From Progne subis subis (taxonomy: Eukaryota > Chordata > Aves > Passeriformes > Hirundinidae), in NCBI GenBank assembly GCA_022316685.1, contig JAKJHU010000039.1:3410001-3474000 (forward strand): a stretch of DNA of 64,000 bases. Direction: 5' to 3'. Position numbers and translations under genes: made by a program. Under the pieces are notes generated by a model. It did no database searches. It was not told where the DNA came from and saw only the letters and a program-made list of their open reading frames with translations. This document shows, one piece after another, positions 35,838-48,700 of the stretch (positions are counted from its first letter, which is position 1; each line of letters starts with the position of its first letter).

Positions 35838-38800
35838 CTTTAGGACCACAGTAAGGGTCTGATCAGTTACTGTATTTTCCACCCTGGGGGTGGTTAAACA
35901 CTTGGAGGAAGATGTTCACACAAAGCTGAGAATTATTGAACCAAGGGGTGTCTCGAAGTGTCAAGTTGCCAAGCTAAGGCCAAGTTAGGCCCCCAAAAAG
36001 GGGCTTTCTCGAAAATGTTTTTATTAGAATAGCTGTATGGACACACTGTACCTCATTTAAAAGGTACAAACCATTTCGTAGTTGTAAAAATATTTTTCAA
36101 GAGTGCTACTGTTCACAAAAATTACACTTCACTTTAAAAAGGCTGATGAACCACTGTTTATCATTTGCACTCAACAAATAACATAAATAATCTCTACTGC
36201 AGATGTGATCTAGACTTACCAGCTCCTCAGCCATGCTGGTAATCTGTCTCCTAAACATTCTGCTAAGTAAAAAAAGGTAACCTCAGTCCAATACAACATT
36301 TCTACATAATATCGCTAATTTTGTGACTGCTGTGCTGGAAGAGGGAGGAAAATGAAGTTCCTCCATACTTCTTTGAGTTTGGAGCACATTTTAGAGTTGT
36401 GCTAAGCCGTGAAAGCCCAGGGACCTAAAGGATCTGAGGGACCCCGTTGTACTCGCAGTGGATCCCCTGGAACCTCCTAGCTTGGTGCAGGTGGTGAACA
36501 AGCATATAGACATACACACAGGCATGTGTACACCTGCATGAAAGTGTGCCCCCCTTAAAGATGGCTTTGCAAGGAGGGTTTGCAAGTTTTCTGCTTTGAA
36601 GCGTCTGCCTAAAAACATTCTAATTGCCTAACAGCTACAAATAAATGTATTGCAAATGGACAGAAATATAGATTCATTTTGAGTCATTTGGCATGATTAC
36701 TTTCCTTAAGTGATGAAAATTACTGTGTAAACCAAAGTCATAAACTGAGCGAAATGATTGACTCTCAAACCACCATCCAAGCATTAAAACCTCCAAATTG
36801 ATAGTAAAACAATTTTAGATTTGAGTATTTCTTCCTTCTGCTGAGGCTTAGATGTTGTAATTCTTGGTGGAAATAGTCAGCACTAGAACTTTTTATCAAC
36901 AGAATTAATAATGAAAAAACCATCAGAAACATCAGCTAAAGATTACGCTATAAATTTAATTAGCAGCAATGAAAAATGTGTCATTTTAATTGACTCAGGT
37001 GTCATAAACAAGTGAAATACAGGACAGTCAGGCAACCACGTGACTATAATAATCTCTCTGATAACAACAAAATGCTAAGTGAGAGGGTAATGGACCACAT
37101 TTATTATTTTTGCAAATCATATCAATAAGGAATGTCATCTATATTATTATGGCAAGTTAAAGTTTGATTGGGTGCTGGGAAGACATATAAAAAACACTTC
37201 ATAAAAGTATAGAAAGTATAGCAGTAATCTGAAAGATGCTGAAACCTCCCTAAAGTCATCCTAAAAGAGAAACTATGGGAATTGTAAGTGCAAAGAAAAC
37301 CACTAGAAATTGTTAGTGCTTCTAAAACTGAATTTATGTAAGTTAAAATATTCAGAAAAATAGTGCAGAAGAAATACAAGTGAGAGTGAGGAAAGGGTTT
37401 CTATCTTTCATAAATGCAGTGATGCATATTCCCAGAGAGAGGTCAGAAGAATAAAGCATTCCTTAAGTAGAAAACAGGAGCTTCCCAATGCACAACCTGT
37501 ATGGCTACTGGAGTGGTGGGGGGACAGGGTCTTTCAGCACTACCCAGAACTAGTGGCTGGTTTAGATTTCCTTGTGTAGTACTGACTGAAGCTTTGCATG
37601 CAGTAATAGCAGCTACTATTCTACATTCTATCTCTTCATTTTTTAAGTTTACTTGACAATATTATTGCCCCCAGGCAACTTGCAATAATCTGGGAGTAAT
37701 GCATCACCACAGTAAAGGGCTAAGAATTCAGCAACATGCTTTCTGCTTCAGTCTGATTTTACACAGAGCTTAAAACAGCACAGAATTGCCAATGTCATTA
37801 TTTTTTAAATGTGGGGGGTTTGCATAAATTAGACTTTAAAGCAGCATCGTTCATTGCCGTACTCCGTGGTTGGCATGATTTGAGGAGCAGCCTTGGCTTT
37901 GACGCTGCAAGCCAGCGTGGGTAGCTCAGTTCTAGCCCCAGAGACCCTCCCCAAAGGCAGGGCAGAGTGGCGGGGGCTCCCCGGTTCCTCTGGGGTCCCT
38001 GCAGTGTCTGCAGCACATGCAGCATCTCTCACCCTCGTCTGGGCTCTGCAGATGCTGAAATCACCTGTCCTTCTCTTCTTTCTCCGCTTTCTCCTGCCCC
38101 CACCAGCCCTCCCCTACCCAGTGGGCTTCAGAGCAGAAAGATCAGGAGAATAATTCAGGATAGATTTCTAGGTAGGAATCTGGAGAGACAAAAATGAACG
38201 CAGAACACAACCCAAGCATCCACTGAGGAAGAAGCCAGCCCTGGCTGGATCCACCACCCATCACCAGGAGCTCTGCCATCAGGCCAAATCTCACTGCCTC
38301 GTGTGATGGAGAGCAGCCACACCCTCACCTCTGCCTGCACCACTCCTCCCTTACAGTTCTCAGAGGAACAGTTTGGATACAAGTGTGTCTGCCCTGCCTA
38401 GGGCTCAGCAGCTGCAGTGAGTAATGATATCCCCTGCCCAGCACTCCACTGGCCTGGGACATGTGCTGCACAAATGCCAGGGACAGCCTTTATCCAGGGT
38501 CCTCACTCAGGCTGCTGCTCTAACCCATCACTGTCTGTCTGTCAAGGACTATCAGTACATTTATAGGAACTATGGCCCCACACTTGTTTGTGGAGACTCT
38601 GCAAAACCCAGCATTTTGAGTTTGTTACCATATTCATGGCGTGATCCTGCAGACAAGGGGCTGGGTACCAGATTACTGCCACTGTCTCCTCGGAAAAGGG
38701 AACTCTGTTGCCTTCTGTCTCGTGAGGCAGGAAAATTTTGCTCAAGTTCCTCTGTCATACTTATCTGGATTTCTAACTTGTGGATCCTCTACTGTTTAAG

Positions 38801-41800
38801 TAAAAGGAAGCTGTTAGTTATAGAACAAATATTTCAACCTTGGAATTATTTCTTTGCAGTGGTTTATTTATTTGTTAATCTAAATCAGGTGCCTGATATA
38901 TACCTTCTTGCTACTCAGCAGCTCAGGAGTTGTAGTAACAATGCCGTCTTGCTGTGCCGAAGAAAGCAACCCATTTTGAGGGTTTATTTTTCTAAATTGT
39001 CATGTCATCAGTTCCTGATGGAAAGGCAGTTGTTTACTTCCTTCACACAAAACAGAGATGGCTACTTTATATCAGAAACAGGCACAGATAGGAAGGTTGT
39101 TTCTGAGTCCCCTTTTTGAGGTCTGGGCATGTTGCTAATCCTTTTAAAGTTCTCAGTTACCTCAGCTCACACCTTAGAAAAAACATCTAACACCCATAAT
39201 CACCTGGGAGACCGAGCTAAGTGAGATGCTACCAACACTGAGCAAGGACTAGCCCATTTTAGTTCCAGAATCAGAAAATCTCTGATGTTTTTATACAGAG
39301 AAGGGATGTCTGACAGAAGAAAAACTGTTCTCTCAACAGTTTCATTTTTTATACTGTTCACTTGCTAAAATATTATTGCACCTTCTGACACAGTAATATG
39401 TTTCGGTGCATTTCGTTCACCTCAGCTGCAGGTTGCAGATGAAGAAGAGCCCAGCACCTGAGGCATGTGCAAGCAGCCAGGAAGAGCCATGGTGCTGGCA
39501 GTGCCCCCCAGCAGTCCCAGAGCCCGAGCTGCTCTGGATTAGCCAGACTCCAGCGGGACCAAGAGTGAGAAAGGGAATTCAGGTTAAAGAGCCCTGCCCC
39601 AGTTTACAAAGTCAGAAATGTCTCCAGAGGAACAGAAGTTGACTTGCAGTAACTTGGATTATCTCCTTTCCCAAACTGAGGTTTGACACCACCAAAACAG
39701 GCAGTTAGATCTTGGTTTCAATGTGCACACACTGGGTGGGCATTCTCAAGTGATTCAACCCAGTCAAATATACTCCACAATTTATTGTAGAACAGCAGGA
39801 ATACTCCCCACCTCTGCAGCTGGTATAATTTATTTTCAGCAAATTGATCTTGTCTTGAATTAAACCAAGTTTTGCAAATATTTCTTGCTTTAAGTATTTG
39901 CTGCCTTCACTGCACTTCCCCCTCATTTCCCTGCAGGCTGGGTATCTTCTTCAAGTAAGAATCTCTTTAGTAAGCAAGAGCATTTTGGGTTGATAAGAAA
40001 TTTGAAGAGATCTAAATAGAAATTTTCAACAATCTCTAGTGTCCAAACCTCTTGCTGTCACAGGGCTGTCCCCCAATTTGTGTCAATCCCCCTCTTCCAG
40101 TCTATCCACCACAGAAACTAGAAAAAGGCACAAACACTCCCATGCCATCTTGAAAATAATAATCTACACTATCTACGCTGATCACACAGTTCCAACAAAG
40201 TAATTAACACAACATTTTCTAGCAAAAAACCAATCTTCTTGCCAACAACAGTCATATATCAATAGTTTCTACGGCTGGCAGCTCACAAAAAATGCACCTC
40301 ACTGGTACCCATTTCCCCATCAAAGCCGGGGAAAACACACACACAAGAATGTACAAGAACGTGTTCTGAACTGCTGCGATTTTCTTGTATTATAGCTGTT
40401 TTATGGTCAGCTGTGGCTTCTGGGTTTGGAAGATTCAAGCAAAAAGGGAAATTTATGTTATACAATATCCATGAGCAAGAACCTAAATCACCGAACATGC
40501 TCAGTGGAATTCCCTTTTCATAAATATTACCTGTTACTTATTACAATAGGTCAAACAATAAACCAAAATATTAGTCTCTAAAGGTCATTTCTTGGCTGTA
40601 GTTATAATCTAAATCAAAAGACCAGAACTCTGCCTGGAAGATAACTAGAGGCAAGGGAAACAACAAAGCCACATTATTTCTGTGAATTGGCAAAAAGCGA
40701 GGCACAACACACTTTGGTTTTCTTCACGCTTCTTATTTAAGAATCGCTTTTCATCCTTATACCACAAGTTTTGCAAAAATGTATTAAAACATTATTTTTT
40801 AAATGTGACATCTGCTTTTCAAAAACCTTTGCAGATAACAAGCTAGATGGCTTCTTTTGCTTACATTCAGTTTCTCATTGGATATATTAAAATATAAAAC
40901 CTGAACTGCAGTGTAAAGATTAAGAAGAAGCAACCTGATAAAACATGGTACGAATTTAAATGAACTCGTTACACGAATCATTGTGTTAGGTTTACAGAGG
41001 CCAATCTTTTGTTTAAATGAAAGGAGATTCATATTTAGCAAATGGCAAAGACACGGAAGCAGAAAAGAATTGATGTAACAGCAGCATACACGGCGATTAG
41101 ACAAATTGTAATTGTGCAAAAAGCTGTAATGAAAGCCCTCAGCCTTCATCTCCAGAGGTACAGCAACCCCACACTGAAGCTAAAAGCTTCTGCAGCCCAA
41201 AGCAGCACACATTTCCTCATCCTCTCTTCTGACCCTCTCTGGCTGGGAGGCACTCACAAGAGCTCATCCTTGCTGTTTCTCCAGGGAAGCCGGTGGATCT
41301 CCCCAGCATCTGAAGAGACTCTGATACCACTGCCAGCAGCATTTCTGTGCTTTACACCCTCCAATTCATCTGTATGCGTACATAACTCTGTCCCCATGCA
41401 GCCAGCCACACACATGTGGACAGTGCAGCAATTCCTGCCCCGACTGCGGGAGCCAGTTTCGTGCTCCTGGCGTAAACAGGCTGAATTTATGAATTTAGCT
41501 AACTGCTAAAACAGGTGCAGGAGGCTCCTGTGAATTGGGGGTATATGACAATGGTATTTTTATTCATGCTCATCTAAAAGCCATCATTAATGTGGGACTC
41601 TGAGCGTTGTAGGTGTCAGACTTTCCCACCCCCAGTGGGCCTTTCCCTCACTCTTTCTCACGTCATGAGAAAAAGGGACAAAAATCACTCACTCACCAAG
41701 CCCACCAAATTTGACACAGCGCAGAGCTGTCTGCAAGCTTGTAATTTCCTGCACTCTCCTGCAGCCAAACAATTCTTATTTATAACAGACGTTAATTATT

Positions 41801-43482
41801 GTTTCCTTATCATCAGGGTTACATGCAATCATGATTTGTACATCCGTAAGACTCATGGTGGTATCTCTTTCTTTGTTAGTGACTAATTTAAAATGGTTCA
41901 TTAAGCCTGAAACAAAAGAACTGAGGCAGGAGGTTAAAGCATCACTGCAGGATTCCTCGGTTCTTTGACTGCTACTGGTATTTGAAAAAGACTGAAAATC
42001 CTTTGGATGTTGCAGATGTGATCAGACAGCCCAGCCTCTCCCCCACACTGAATTTACAACTTCAGGTTGTAGCCTTTACAGTCTGACATCCCTTCAATCC
42101 CCTTGCATAACAGAACTGTCATGTACAGTTCACACTCTTCAATAGAAAGCCATGTATTCCCACTTAAAATAACAGAATTACACTGTGTCATCTTCTGGCT
42201 GAGCAGGGCAACACGTTGCCTCAGCCAAAACCAACACTGAGGCTAGACAGGATTTGCTTAAAGGGGACAACACTGCTTTGGCATCTTACAGGCTTCAAAA
42301 ATCCAGGTTTTTTTCAAACACCATCCTCCAGGTGTCCTTGAGCCATGGCTCTAGTGTTATCTATCCCAGGTGCTTCAGCTTCATATTCTACTAATAAAAG
42401 CTTTTCTGTAGCTTTAACTGTGTGTTTCTAGAAACCTCCATATTTTGTGCAAGGGCATTTGTGTGACAGGTGCACAGGAAGATGGCAGGAGATCCTCTCT
42501 GTTGCTGAGTGTCTTGCTAGATATTAAACAACCTTTTCTTTTGGGGAAGCGGGGGGAAAGGAGGCATGCAAAAGGGAAAAGAGACCTCTCTTTTTTCATC
42601 ATCATTTTTCTTTCCAATTGCCCTCTGTCACAAAATGCAATAGAACAACAACAAAAGAATATAAATATTTATGCAACTGGAAAGCTTTAATTAGTGTTTC
42701 TTTAAGGGAAGCAAGGTGTGAAAACTCTTGTCTGCTGATTTGCCAACAACATTGAACTTGATTTCCAATACAGGTGTTTTACACCAAGGCTTATAAGTAG
42801 CAGCAATGGAAATGCTATTTTTTTCTACTGGTGCTCCAGAGGAACCAGTCCTGCCAAAGGGCCTAGTCCCAAAGATGACCTTGATCTATCACCAGCCCTA
42901 AGTCCTGAGCTGGGAGAGGAACAGATGAATGCTGAAGCCAGCAACAGCCACTGCAGCTGCACTGCCCTTATTCATTTTAAATCAACAGAGGAAGGAATTT
43001 ATGCTCCCACTACAGGCCGAGATGCAGTTCTCACAGCATCAAATTTTATTTTTATTAACGTGATTAAAATGCATTTTCTATATAAAAAGAAATTGATTAT
43101 TCAGAGTTTAATAACTAGAAGAATGCTTGCTTCAGAAAACCTTCAGGAAGGCCTTGACAACTTACTGAACCAAATTTCCCTAAAAAGTACTTCCTTGTTC
43201 TTACTAGAATTGCTACACCATGATACCAAATCCACGAAGGTGGACTTCTCCCTCCCACACCTCTGTCCCATGCCTCTTTCTCAGACAGATGTCAGATTTC
43301 TGTGGAGGCATGAGTCCCTGTACAATGTTGCTTGAAAGTGATAAAAAAAAAATCAACTCTGGTGGTCCTCATACAGTACAAAGTCTATTTAAATATTAAA
43401 CATTGCCAAGGCTTTCCCACTTTCAGGACAACATATAAAAGTAATTTTTCAGTGAATAACCTGCATCTGAAGTCACAGTTAG

Positions 43483-43497
43483 ACACACACACACACA
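43483..43497 (+). repeat. Short (AC)n microsatellite
   Basis: Seven AC units are followed by AAAA and a second short ACACAC block at about 43507-43516. Confidence 0.85.
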
Positions 43498-45715
43498 AAA
43501 ATTCATACACACACAACACTGAGGATTTTTTTTTCCCCTGAATGCGGAAAAAAAGCGAGGAGGGAAGCTGGCAGGTACTGTTGTGACTGGCAGTTGCTAC
43601 GTTGCAGCGTTAATCTAAGTAGTCGCTGTTCCACCGTTTTCTTGGTGTTTAGAAAAAGGAACACAATGACTAATAGTTGCTTTTTAAAAACTTGTGGGGC
43701 AATTCAAGCACAACCATGGCAAATGCTGCATGTAGTGATGCAGCTCTCGGCATCCCTGCAGTAGCTGCCACTTGCTATTGCAGTGGGGCACAGAGAAGTG
43801 AAGTGCTTTACCCATCTTCACAGAGGGAATCAGTGCCACAGGTAAGAATAAACAACCATGAATACTGGCCTATACCTGTAACCACCAAGAATTTATTTCT
43901 TTCTTGCATCTCCACTGTGCTTTTGTACTCAAAAGTCCTTTTATTTCACCGCTAACAGCTACCTGCTAACAGTGACGCCACTTAAATAGCAAATGATTAA
44001 AAAATATTGTCACTGACTCATTTTCCTTAATGAGGCAATCAGTCTTATTCAGAGCAGTAGGCCCAAGCTAATAAACACACAGTTATTGACTGCAACCAAA
44101 TAATGGCAAACATCATGAACAGCTATATTTTCTTCCAGATTCTTCTTATGAATACAAAAGCAGTTGTCAGGTCTCTTGATGAGGTCTGACTGCCTCCGTC
44201 ACCGTGTTGTGCCGCATGACGCACATCGAGATTCTGTTCTCGTTGCCCTCATTAAGATGCTCACAGGTAAGCCTGGTTGGCAACTCTGTCAGCCCTTACA
44301 GCAACTGCAGGGAATAAATGTTCTGAGTGGTTTTTCAGCTTTCTCAAAATGTTTCTTAATCTACATGACCTACCACACAATGGAAATTGCATTTATGCAG
44401 AAGGAAAATTTAACTCCACCTCAGTAAGCAATTTCATGACAGCAAAGAGGCATCCCTCAGAGAGCAACAAAGTCATTAAGCAGTTCAGATTTTAACACTA
44501 AATTACAATTCATCATGCTGTTTTCTTGGAGGTGGTATTTAAATAACATTATAGTTGTTAGATAATGATGAAAGGATATTCACCTTTCTATGGCATTTGA
44601 AATACACAAGACTCTGTGTTGGCAGCTGGGAACTACATCTTAAACTCTTGAGGGAAAACGATGAAATCCTGAGACCAATTCATCTGGGTTCAACGGACTG
44701 AATTCAAATCATCAGCTATTCTGAGCAAGACTCTTTTATAACCCTTGATAATAAGAGTTTGTCCAGCAAACTAGACTAGCTATATGAGACAGACATTTAG
44801 GTTTCATCCTGATGGTAATTCTGAGAGCCAGGAGACATGATACAATAAGTACTTGTGTGGTTGCAGATTCCATGTCCCCAGGGCCTGGCAGTGGTAGAGC
44901 ACATGTACTGAGAGAATGGGTATGGCTGTACTTTGACCTCTGGTGCCACGAGCAGTTGAACTGAAATAATTCACAGAATTACAGATAATTCATGCCCACA
45001 TGCTAAAAATTATTTCTTCCAACAGAAGCATTTGTTTAACGTAAGGCAGATGGGCTTGTTCTGTAATTTGCCACACAGAAGAGGAAATCCCTAATTCATC
45101 AATTTCCAGTTTTCCACTATCCCCACACCACAGGCTTCCTCATTAAGATGAAGGTGCTGAATGTCTGCTACAAGTGGAGGAAACTGCACGAGTTTTTCTG
45201 CTTTTCAGTGAATCAAGGCTATTGAATTGCCTAAATAAAGCAGCATTAACAATACAGTAGCACAGCACTTTACTGCTGCAGAAACCAAAATGCTTAATGA
45301 AGATGTAGGTTACAAAATTCCTGCCTCCATGTAAGGCTGGGAATTAATTAATAAAATAATATTTCTGATTAAATGCTCTGGGTTTTGGCTGACTTTCAAC
45401 CTAAAATTCAAAAAATTGTTGCTCACAGCTACAACTTCTGTGATTTTTAAAATTTTGCGCTTTTTTTGACCTCTGAGTAACAAGGGTCTTTTTTCTTCAT
45501 TTAGTCAAATAAAGGGAATGCAATGTATTAGTGAAATCTGAATTACCTAGCAATCTCCTGGTCAAGTGCAGTAATGAGCTCCGGCACCTCTGATACCTGG
45601 AATATATTGCATATCAGTGACATTTAGAGTTGTCACAAACTAGCAACATAAAGATGATCCACTGGCTCATGAGAAGGAGGACAGCAGTGGCAAGAACAAC
45701 CCTGACTGTGTGGAT

Positions 45716-45772
45716 TAGAATCTCTGAACCACTGAACTGCCCAAGTTGGAAGGGATCTAGAAATAGCATCCA
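45716..45772 (-). mobile_element. Possible small CR1 3' tail fragment, minus orientation
   Basis: TAGAATCTCTGAACCACTGA followed by CCAAGTTGGAAGGGATCTAG resembles the complement of a CR1 3' end, which usually reads like GGTTGGAAGGGACCT after an AGAATC tail. Only about 57 bp are similar, so this is tentative. Confidence 0.42.
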
Positions 45773-48700
45773 TTCCATTCCGGAGGTTTTAAAGAACAAT
45801 TTAGACAAGCTTCTGCTGAAATTTCCTGAGCTGATTTCATTTTGGAGTCTGGTATATCTTGGAGACTTTTCCTCAGTTTTCTACATTCCAGGAAAAGAAA
45901 GCAAAAGGAAGCAATGGAGTGGTAACAAGAAAGTACAAACAGAGAGATGCTCCTGCAGAGACTGACTGGCGGAGAACAACATCAATGGCCACCTTTCCTT
46001 GCACCGCCCCTGGAGCCAAGGACTAGCTTTTGCTCTGTGTTTGTGCTGTGCTTAGCACATCAGGCTCCTAGTCCACTACTGCTCTCCTCAGCAGATACTC
46101 AAGCTCAAATTTCAAGCAGAGGACACTCGATCCTGATTTTCCCTTTTTCTACTCCCACAGTCCTCACCTCTATCTCCTATCCCATAATAGAGTTGCACTG
46201 CTTCCTTACCACATTCTTTGCTTATGTGTTTTACACACATCTCCCTACCCTTCAAACCCTTGCCCCTTGGAATCAATCAGGTCTCTAACTCATGGATTTG
46301 CATGAAGTTCTCAGTACAGCAAAGCCACAAGTGTTAATTAGGATCTTTAAAGGCTAACATAACTTTTATCCCTCTTATTACTACTAATAGGAACTAAATG
46401 TAATGGATTCTTTTCTCAGTTGTCCCGCTATCACTTAGATACACACTACTTCTGCAAATTACAAAATAAGGAAAATAGTTCTGCCTTACCATTACAAAAC
46501 ACTTCTCTTCTACCAAAATCTCAAACGGGGAAAACAGCTGGTTTACGGCTCAGTGGTAATTATTTCCACAAAAGAATAAAGGAGGTTGAAGAGAGAAGAA
46601 AACTGTTCTCCCTTGGTTTACATGACTTTGTCATTAGAAGAAGCTTTCCAATACCTGATTTTAAGCACGTACCTGAAGTCACATCTGTACAAAGAGCTAC
46701 TTGGGCAGAGGTTTTTCAAATCCCCCCACTCTTTACACATACTAATGAAAAAGATAGAATTATGGCTGGTTTGAGTGATAATGGCAAGTGCAACTGAATT
46801 TTATAATGAAATTTAAAACAATACAATTACAGTATATTGGAAAAATGCCTTAAAAATAAAGCACACAATGTATAACATCCATATTTCAAACCAATTCCTC
46901 CCAAGCATATTTTAAAAAAGGAAGTCTAATCTGGTAGGCTGGCAAGTTCTGGAGTTACACCTGGAAATGAGCAGGCAGTGCTCACCCCAGAGAAGCAGCA
47001 CAGAAGCTAAGGAGCACAGTTCTCAGAAGGTATCATCCAAAGTGCTCTAACAGCAAGATGCCCTCAGCTCTGGTGGACTCCCAAGGAGAGCGGCAAAATT
47101 CCAGATGTGACGCATTCGGGATGAGACTACATAAAACAGAGGCAAACAAGATTGCAAGAAACAAAATGGAAGCACTTGAGGGCACTTGGTAAAATGCCTT
47201 AGTGAATTTGTCTAATTTTTAGGTCTGCAGTTCTGAGCCATTGCGTGACTATAGAGAAGCTTTGCTTTTCATGTCCCGCAGCACTTTGTACAGTACAAAA
47301 AATCATGGCATGTCTGATTAGAGTGGCTCAAGGCATACATTAATAAAGGCTCCCACAGCAGACCAGTACTTCTTTTTACATCAACCTATCACCATAAAAG
47401 TGATCTAGGAAAGACCTGGCATGCTCTGACATACTGCTGAGTAGTTTTTATTCTAGCCAAATGGAGAATGTGAGAAAAAAATAATTTTTAAAAAGAGAAT
47501 AAGAGAGAGCTCAGAATAGATGGATAAACAGCCACTCTGTTGGCAGATGATAATGAACAGTGAAGCACTAGAGTTTGTCATTTACCTTTCAGTTAGCAAA
47601 GGGTACAATTGCCATCCAAGTGGCTCTCCAATCCCAGCCCCATTTCCTGTGGCCTGAGATGTAAGTTTTTTCACTGAAGAACCAAAACTTGTATGCAAAT
47701 AAGGTATCTGATTGCTTGGTCAGGGGATAACTTCACAGTACTCAAAGCAAAAACATATGATGAAACATATGGTACCTGAAATAACTGAAGCTCCTAAACC
47801 TCCATACAAGAAATGCTGATGGCCAGTGGCCATAAAAGTGGGTGTCCTGTATCTTTTGTAACTATGGCACAAAATATTATGGAAGTAGTTTTATTACTGA
47901 CAATAATGAACACACAAACAAGAAAAAAAAACCAACAAAAAAACCCTCACACCAAACCCCAAACACCTCCCTTCCGTTTACAGATCCCAGGCTGAATACA
48001 AGAATCTAACAGGTAAAAACATTATCTTATGGATAGGCACACTTACAGGAAAATATTAGTGGGGGGGGCGGAGAAGGAGGAATGATAAAATCATGCTATG
48101 TTATTTTTATTGTTTAACACATGGGAGGAGCAGATCTGGAGGCACTTATGCAAGATGTTGACTAAGACAGGCTCTCGGATCTACCCTAGTCCCAGACTGA
48201 GAACTATTATAATCTAGGGCTTGTTCCCCTGTTCTTTCATTTCCCTTTGCTGTTACTGAGTTGTGCTGGCTCTTAGATAAAATGGGTTCCAAGCAAATAT
48301 TTCCATTTCCTCTTTAACAAACTTATTCATGCACCCTTGTCATCTTTGACTGCTCATTGCTCTTCTGCAACACTTACTACTGCCAGCTGGGTTGCTCCCT
48401 GCGTCTTAGCAGTGACCACCTGAGGTAGTGGATGTTTTTCTGACTCAGGCTGTACAAAACAAGCTGTCACAGCCCCCTGGGGCACAGTGAAGGGATACAC
48501 CTGAGATGATGGAGGGCAGTGAGCGAATGGTGGAAGGCTGTGAGAAATACCTCTTGGCTTTTCCATGGCAGCCTTCCCCACTGAGCCCCCATAAAAAGGA
48601 TGGAGAGACACACAAACTGCAAACACAAACTTGTAAGAGTGGTAATATGGGACCACATTGCTGGATGACATCTCACCAGTTGCATTAGAACATGGCAAGT

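Larger units (their letters stand above)
34808..45715. other. Intronic sequence; hairpin, short tandem duplication and a GC-richer stretch
   Basis: Besides the hairpin at 35056-35080, the CTCF-like motif at 35477 and the 16-bp tandem duplication at 35806, the interval has a GC-richer stretch at 37.85-38.5 kb with about nine CpGs in its first 260 bp. The longest open frame of the window, 231 codons, lies at 38424-39119 on the plus strand. It has no recognisable domain and I do not call it a gene. No LINE or LTR was recognised. Confidence 0.5.

Noticed and set aside
41042..41509. 155-codon plus-strand open frame beginning MAKTRKQKR
   Set aside because: The basic start looked interesting, but the remainder is low-information Ser/Pro/Leu sequence with no family motif, no promoter and no splice context.
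46420..46797. 125-codon plus-strand open frame
   Set aside because: No recognisable fold or motif, and the length is compatible with chance given the number of frames examined.
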